Positions 13,376-17,184 of a stretch of 17,184 nucleotides of DNA are shown here, piece by piece (the first letter of the stretch is position 1; each line of letters opens with the position of its first letter). Under the pieces are notes generated by a model. It saw only the letters and a list, made by a program, of their open reading frames with translations. It was not told where the DNA came from and did not search any database. The DNA comes from an uncultured Prevotella sp. (GTDB lineage: Bacteria > Bacteroidota > Bacteroidia > Bacteroidales > Bacteroidaceae). The position numbers and the translations under genes are program-made. The stretch covers positions 1 through 17,184 of the forward strand of contig CALNBT010000131.1 of the NCBI GenBank assembly GCA_937874345.1, in the 5' to 3' direction.

Positions 13376-14947
13376 CTATTGTATCAACTTTACCGCCTTC
13401 GACACAATATCATTTTGTTCATTGACAATCTGAAAATACTCGTCCATATCCCATAAATCACGGGCAACGAGTGCTTTCAGTTGATTCTTCAAAGCGGGCA
13501 ACGTTTGCTTGAGTTCAGCCTCATCCTTTGGCTTTATCTTGGCATCGGCAGCTGATTTCAAGATATCATCTATCAAGCTTTGTGGAACTTCATATGAACG
13601 ATTGAAAGATTCAAAGGTCGAATATTTCCTCTTGAGTTGCTTTCTTTGACTGTCAACATACTTCAGGTCTTCGTTGATAATAATACTCTTGGCCGCTAGC
13701 TGGCGATGAAATGGCGTAAATTTCGTTGTATCCAGCGGAACAAAGAAGTCGGGCATAATGCCTCCGCCACCATAAATGGTGCGATGGAGACGCAAAGTCT
13801 GATATTTCAGCGAGTCAGCAAAATGAATGCTGTCTGAGCTAAACACCTCTCCACGTTTGAAACGGTTATCCAAATCCTTCTCATAGTCTTCGATATCTCC
13901 TTTAACGTATGGCTTTTGGATACACCTACCCGATGGCGTATAATAATGAGCAATGGTCAATCGCATCATGCTTCCGTCAGGGAACTCAATCGGACTCTGC
14001 ACAAGACCTTTACCGAACGAGCGTCTTCCAACTACCTGACCACGGTCCTGGTCTTGAATGGCACCGGTAAAGATTTCAGCTGCTGATGCAGAGAATTCAT
14101 TGACCAGCACCATCACTTTTCCCATAAGCAAGGTACCGTCGCCCATGGCCTTATATTCCTGACCTTTCATGGTTCGGCCTTTGGTCTGAACGATCAAGTC
14201 ATTTTTCTGCAAAAACTCGTTTGCTATCTTCACAGAAGCTTCCAAAAAACCGCCACCGTTATCCTGTAGGTCAACGATAAGGTCTTTCATTCCTTGCTTT
14301 TTAAGCTTGGCTATACGGTCCATGAACTCGGAATAGGTGGTTGCTCCAAAGCTTCCAATGCGGATATATCCCACATTCGGACGAATCATGTAACTGGCAT
14401 CGATGGTTTTAACAGGAATCTTATCGCGTACAACGACAAAAGTCTGAACGCCATTAACACCTCTTCTGACGATGCCCAACTTCACTTTCGATCCCTTAGG
14501 GCCACGAAGACGATGCATAATTTCTTGCTGATTCATTTTCACTCCCGCGATAGCGGTATCGTTCACCATTACAATGCGGTCGCCAGCCATGATACCAATC
14601 TTTTCTGATGGGCCGTTAACAACTGGCTGAATAACCAACAAAGTATCCTGAACCATATTGAACTGTACACCAATTCCCTCAAAAGAACCTTCTAAAGATT
14701 CTGTCATGGCCTTGGTTTCTTTTGCCGTAGTGTAGGAAGAATGGGGATCCAGCTCCTTCAGCATTCCACGGATGCCATCTTCAACCAACTTGTTTTCATT
14801 AACACTGTCAACATAAACATTATTAATCGCCATTTCTGCGATCTGCAGTTTACGCAAGGGACTGTCTTTACCAAAATTGATATTCAACTGAGCTGAAGCC
14901 GAACAAATGCTCAATCCAATGACAATGGATACAATTATCTTTTTCAT
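13376..14947 (-). CDS. ctpA: S41 family carboxy-terminal processing protease (CtpA/Prc type)
   Basis: 523 residues from the ATG at 14947, which begins a clear signal peptide (MKKIIVSIVIGLSICSASAQ). An upstream in-frame extension to 15121 lies inside parE and has no family character, so it is rejected. Seen: an N-terminal helical region with DGIRGMLKELDPHSSY (58-73, counted from 14947); a PDZ domain (about 84-165, with the carboxylate-binding loop FEGIGVQF and AGDRIVMVND); and the S41 core with the catalytic dyad Ser288 (middle of NEFSASAAEI) and Lys313 (RRSFGKGLVQ), 25 residues apart as in Prc/CtpB, plus DLQDNGGG. A C-terminal extension of about 170 residues follows. The enzyme acts in the periplasm on C-termini of envelope proteins. 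It starts 46 bases after the parE stop on the same strand, so they probably form an operon. Confidence 0.93.
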   Translation of the reverse strand: MKKIIVSIVIGLSICSASAQLNINFGKDSPLRKLQIAEMAINNVYVDSVNENKLVEDGIRGMLKELDPHSSYTTAKETKAMTESLEGSFEGIGVQFNMVQDTLLVIQPVVNGPSEKIGIMAGDRIVMVNDTAIAGVKMNQQEIMHRLRGPKGSKVKLGIVRRGVNGVQTFVVVRDKIPVKTIDASYMIRPNVGYIRIGSFGATTYSEFMDRIAKLKKQGMKDLIVDLQDNGGGFLEASVKIANEFLQKNDLIVQTKGRTMKGQEYKAMGDGTLLMGKVMVLVNEFSASAAEIFTGAIQDQDRGQVVGRRSFGKGLVQSPIEFPDGSMMRLTIAHYYTPSGRCIQKPYVKGDIEDYEKDLDNRFKRGEVFSSDSIHFADSLKYQTLRLHRTIYGGGGIMPDFFVPLDTTKFTPFHRQLAAKSIIINEDLKYVDSQRKQLKRKYSTFESFNRSYEVPQSLIDDILKSAADAKIKPKDEAELKQTLPALKNQLKALVARDLWDMDEYFQIVNEQNDIVSKAVKLIQ

Positions 14948-14993
14948 TTCTATAACGTTTTCATTAATAATATAGATACCGAGGGGCATCTGG

Positions 14994-16970
14994 TTAGTCG
15001 ATGGGGGTAGATTCTTCTTCAGGAATATCCTCTTCAACGACAAGATTATCGATGATAAAGTTTTGTCTTTCCATCGTATTCTTTCCCATATAATATTCCA
15101 ATAGCTTTTGAACCTGGTCATTTTTGTGCATTGTTACCTGCTCCAAGCGCATGTCCGGACCGATAAAATGGACGAATTCGTCTGGAGATATCTCTCCCAA
15201 TCCTTTAAATCGGGTAATTTCAGGATCTGGTCCCAATTCCTTAATTGCTATTTGACGTTCTTCATCCGTATAACAATAACGGGTGATAAAATCGCTTTTA
15301 CGCTCTTTTTTGTCAAGTTTTGAATCAGATTCTTCTAAGACCTTCTTGTTCTTTATCTTCGTCCTGCGGTTGCGAACACGAAATAACGGTGTTTGAAGCA
15401 CATAAACATGACCCTTCTTAATCAGTTCTGGGAAAAACTGTAAGAAGAAAGTAATGATCAACAGACGTATATGCATGCCATCAACATCGGCATCGGTTGC
15501 CACAATCACCTTGTTGTAACGTAACGAATCTAAGCCATCCTCGATATCAAGTGCCGCCTGCAACAGATTGAACTCCTCGTTTTCATAGACCACTTTCTTG
15601 GTAAGTCCGAATGAATTCAACGGCTTTCCACGCAACGAGAATACGGCTTGAGTATTCACGTCACGGCTCTTCGTAATACTTCCACTGGCAGAATCGCCTT
15701 CGGTAATAAAGATAGAGCTTTCTTCTTTTCGGTCGTTCTTCTCATCATTAAAATGAATGCGACAGTCTCTAAGCTTCTTATTGTGCAGGTTAGCCTTCTT
15801 GGCACGTTCGCGAGCCAACTTGGTTACACCGGCCATAGCCTTGCGTTCGTGTTCGCTTTCCTTGATTTTAGCTTCCAGAATGTCTGCACAATCTTCTTTG
15901 TGAATGTGGAGATAGTTGTCAACTTCACGTTTAACGAAATCGCCGATGTATTTATTAATGGTCTCGCCTTTAGGCTCCATCAATGTTGAACCCAATTTTA
16001 TCTTTGTCTGACTCTCAAAAACCGGCTCTTCGACATTGATGGCCACGGCAGCCACGATACCGTTTCGAATGTCGGTATATTCGTAGTTCTTGTCGTAAAA
16101 TTCCTTGATTGTTCGTGCAATATGCTCCTTAAAAGCGCTTTGGTGCGTACCTCCCTGAGTAGTATGTTGTCCATTGACAAACGAATAATACTCTTCTCCA
16201 TACTGATTGGTATGTGTAAACGCAATCTCAATATCGTCTCCCATGATATGAACGATGGGATATAAGCCATCGGTTGTCATGTTATCGTTGAGCAAATCCT
16301 CCAAACCGTTACGGCTCTTGATGCGTTTACCATTGTACATGATGGTCAAACCCGAATTCAAGTACGTATAGTTGCGCAACATCGTCTCCACAACGTCATC
16401 ATGGAACGTATAATTTTTAAACAACGAATTGTCGGGTACAAAATAGATGTATGTACCATTCTCGTCCTGGGTAGAAGAGGTTTTATCGGTCTTTTGCTCA
16501 CCTTTTTCAAAGGTGATGGCCCTTACTTTTCCCGCTCTGAACGATTGTACCTCGAAGTGAGCACTCAATGCATTGACGGCTTTGATACCGACACCATTCA
16601 GGCCAACACTTTTCTTAAAAGCCTTCGAATCGTATTTTCCACCGGTATTCAGCATACTGACAGCCTCAGCCAATTTTCCTTGGGGGATACCGCGCCCATA
16701 ATCGCGCACTGAGACGCGAAGATTGTCTTCGATATCCACTTCAATCCTATCGCCTTCCTTCATCTTGAATTCGTCGATAGAATTGTCGAGAACCTCTTTT
16801 AGCAATACATAGATTCCGTCTTCAGGCAATGTACCATCTCCCAAGCGACCAATATACATTCCGGGACGGGTACGGATATGCTCCATATCCGACAAATGTC
16901 GGATATTCTCATCCGTATATTGAACGTTTGTTGTTAGGTTTTCTTCAACAATATTTTTATCTTCCAACAT
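14994..16970 (-). CDS. parE: DNA topoisomerase IV subunit B (ParE)
   Basis: 658 residues. ATPase subunit of topoisomerase IV, which decatenates daughter chromosomes together with ParC. Seen: RTRPGMYIG (33-41); GHKL ATPase motifs EVLDNSIDEF (59-68), DYGRGIP (90-96) and GLNGVGIKAVNALS (123-136); the QTKIKLGS transducer lysine loop (321-328); the TOPRIM domain with EGDSASGS (424-431, metal-binding Glu424) and DADVDG (493-498); and the C-terminal GLGE region. EGDSASGSITKSRDVNTQAVF is characteristic of Bacteroidetes ParE rather than GyrB (which has EGDSAGGSA). parC is not next to it; instead ctpA follows after 46 bases. Its ATG shares one base with the stop of the upstream GNAT-like gene (TAATG at 16972-16968), suggesting coupled translation. 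Confidence 0.93.
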   Translation of the reverse strand: MLEDKNIVEENLTTNVQYTDENIRHLSDMEHIRTRPGMYIGRLGDGTLPEDGIYVLLKEVLDNSIDEFKMKEGDRIEVDIEDNLRVSVRDYGRGIPQGKLAEAVSMLNTGGKYDSKAFKKSVGLNGVGIKAVNALSAHFEVQSFRAGKVRAITFEKGEQKTDKTSSTQDENGTYIYFVPDNSLFKNYTFHDDVVETMLRNYTYLNSGLTIMYNGKRIKSRNGLEDLLNDNMTTDGLYPIVHIMGDDIEIAFTHTNQYGEEYYSFVNGQHTTQGGTHQSAFKEHIARTIKEFYDKNYEYTDIRNGIVAAVAINVEEPVFESQTKIKLGSTLMEPKGETINKYIGDFVKREVDNYLHIHKEDCADILEAKIKESEHERKAMAGVTKLARERAKKANLHNKKLRDCRIHFNDEKNDRKEESSIFITEGDSASGSITKSRDVNTQAVFSLRGKPLNSFGLTKKVVYENEEFNLLQAALDIEDGLDSLRYNKVIVATDADVDGMHIRLLIITFFLQFFPELIKKGHVYVLQTPLFRVRNRRTKIKNKKVLEESDSKLDKKERKSDFITRYCYTDEERQIAIKELGPDPEITRFKGLGEISPDEFVHFIGPDMRLEQVTMHKNDQVQKLLEYYMGKNTMERQNFIIDNLVVEEDIPEEESTPID

Positions 16971-17184
16971 TATTGGACAATTTCTTTCTTGTAACAGCTA
17001 CGACGTTTGTGGTTTGTTGGCTGTAATGGCCCCCATTGACTTTGCACTCCACCGTTAGTTTCCATTTCCACTTGGCTCTCTGCCCATGTAAAACCATATT
17101 TGTTAAACACGGGTATCAAATCGGTAAACAATAAGGCATTGGCACCTTTAGACCTATATTCTGGCAAGATTCCCATTAACAGCA
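16970..17184 (-). CDS. GNAT-like acyltransferase-fold protein, C-terminal part (cut by right edge)
   Basis: Only the last roughly 71 residues are in the window; the frame is open to the right edge, so the apparent Met at 17176 is internal. Seen: LPEYRSKGANALLFTDLIPVFNKYGF resembles the acetyl-CoA-binding loop and following helix of GNAT proteins (R-x-x-G-x-x-A/G with a hydrophobic helix), and WAESQVEMETNGGVQSQW is the EANTKVQ-like tail seen in a Bacteroidetes family of large (about 370-residue) GNAT-like hypothetical proteins that end in HKRRSCYKKEI-type sequence. The substrate is unknown. It ends one base into parE (TAATG) and is likely the first visible gene of a GNAT-parE-ctpA operon. Confidence 0.65.
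   Translation of the reverse strand, partial: LLMGILPEYRSKGANALLFTDLIPVFNKYGFTWAESQVEMETNGGVQSQWGPLQPTNHKRRSCYKKEIVQ

Noticed and set aside
14948..15121. 58-residue N-terminal extension of the ctpA frame
   Set aside because: It lies within and just after parE and precedes an obvious signal peptide starting at 14947, so it is not part of the mature gene.
1..17184. CRISPR array, transposon, prophage, toxin-antitoxin or defence genes
   Set aside because: No regularly spaced repeats, terminal inverted repeats with transposase, integrase or recognised defence domains were seen on either strand.

Overview
The window reads as a chromosomal segment of a Bacteroidales bacterium, most likely a Prevotella-like genus. 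The signs are moderate G+C, secreted proteins whose signal peptides end in the Bacteroidetes-style FSQ/FAQ/SAQ, start codons without Shine-Dalgarno sequences, several upstream matches to the Bacteroidetes -7 element TAnnTTTG, and protein families typical of this order (the secreted DUF4964/DUF4965 glutaminase-like family, a ParE with EGDSASGS, and a YbeY with an altered metal motif). It is essentially core genome. I see no transposase, integrase, CRISPR array, rRNA or complete tRNA.

Left block, + strand (1-4012): an acyl-CoA thioesterase overlaps dprA (DNA-uptake/recombination mediator), followed by a DusB-type tRNA dihydrouridine synthase. Next comes a 50-codon orphan that has a signal peptide and what looks like the N-terminus of a secreted glycoside hydrolase, then stops. 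After it lies a secreted two-domain esterase of the CE1/esterase-D type. A perfect 18-bp hairpin (4051-4093) separates this block from the convergent genes to the right.

Middle block, - strand (4133-10285): a large secreted glutaminase-like protein, a 504-bp A+T-rich gap, a Zn/Cd-type P1B ATPase lacking an N-terminal metal-binding domain, a 288-bp gap holding a possible decayed small gene, and a YitT-family membrane protein with a well-formed Bacteroidetes promoter.

Right block: ruvB (+) is followed by a terminator and a 550-bp gap carrying a 31-bp dyad, then the coaD-ybeY pair (+) with its own terminator. Convergent to these, reading leftward, is an apparent - strand operon: the C-terminal end of a GNAT-like protein (cut by the right edge), parE (overlapping it by one base as TAATG), and a ctpA-type S41 protease with signal peptide and PDZ domain. 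It ends in a 22-bp bidirectional hairpin at 13275-13321.

The genes do not form one novel system. They cover DNA metabolism (DprA, RuvB, ParE), RNA maturation (Dus, YbeY), CoA synthesis (CoaD), metal homeostasis, periplasmic proteolysis, and nutrient acquisition (esterase, glutaminase-like protein). The points most worth a second look are the truncated hydrolase leader at 2625, the His-to-Asp change at the third metal position of YbeY, the dyad at 11805-11835, and the possible decayed ORF at 9140-9374.
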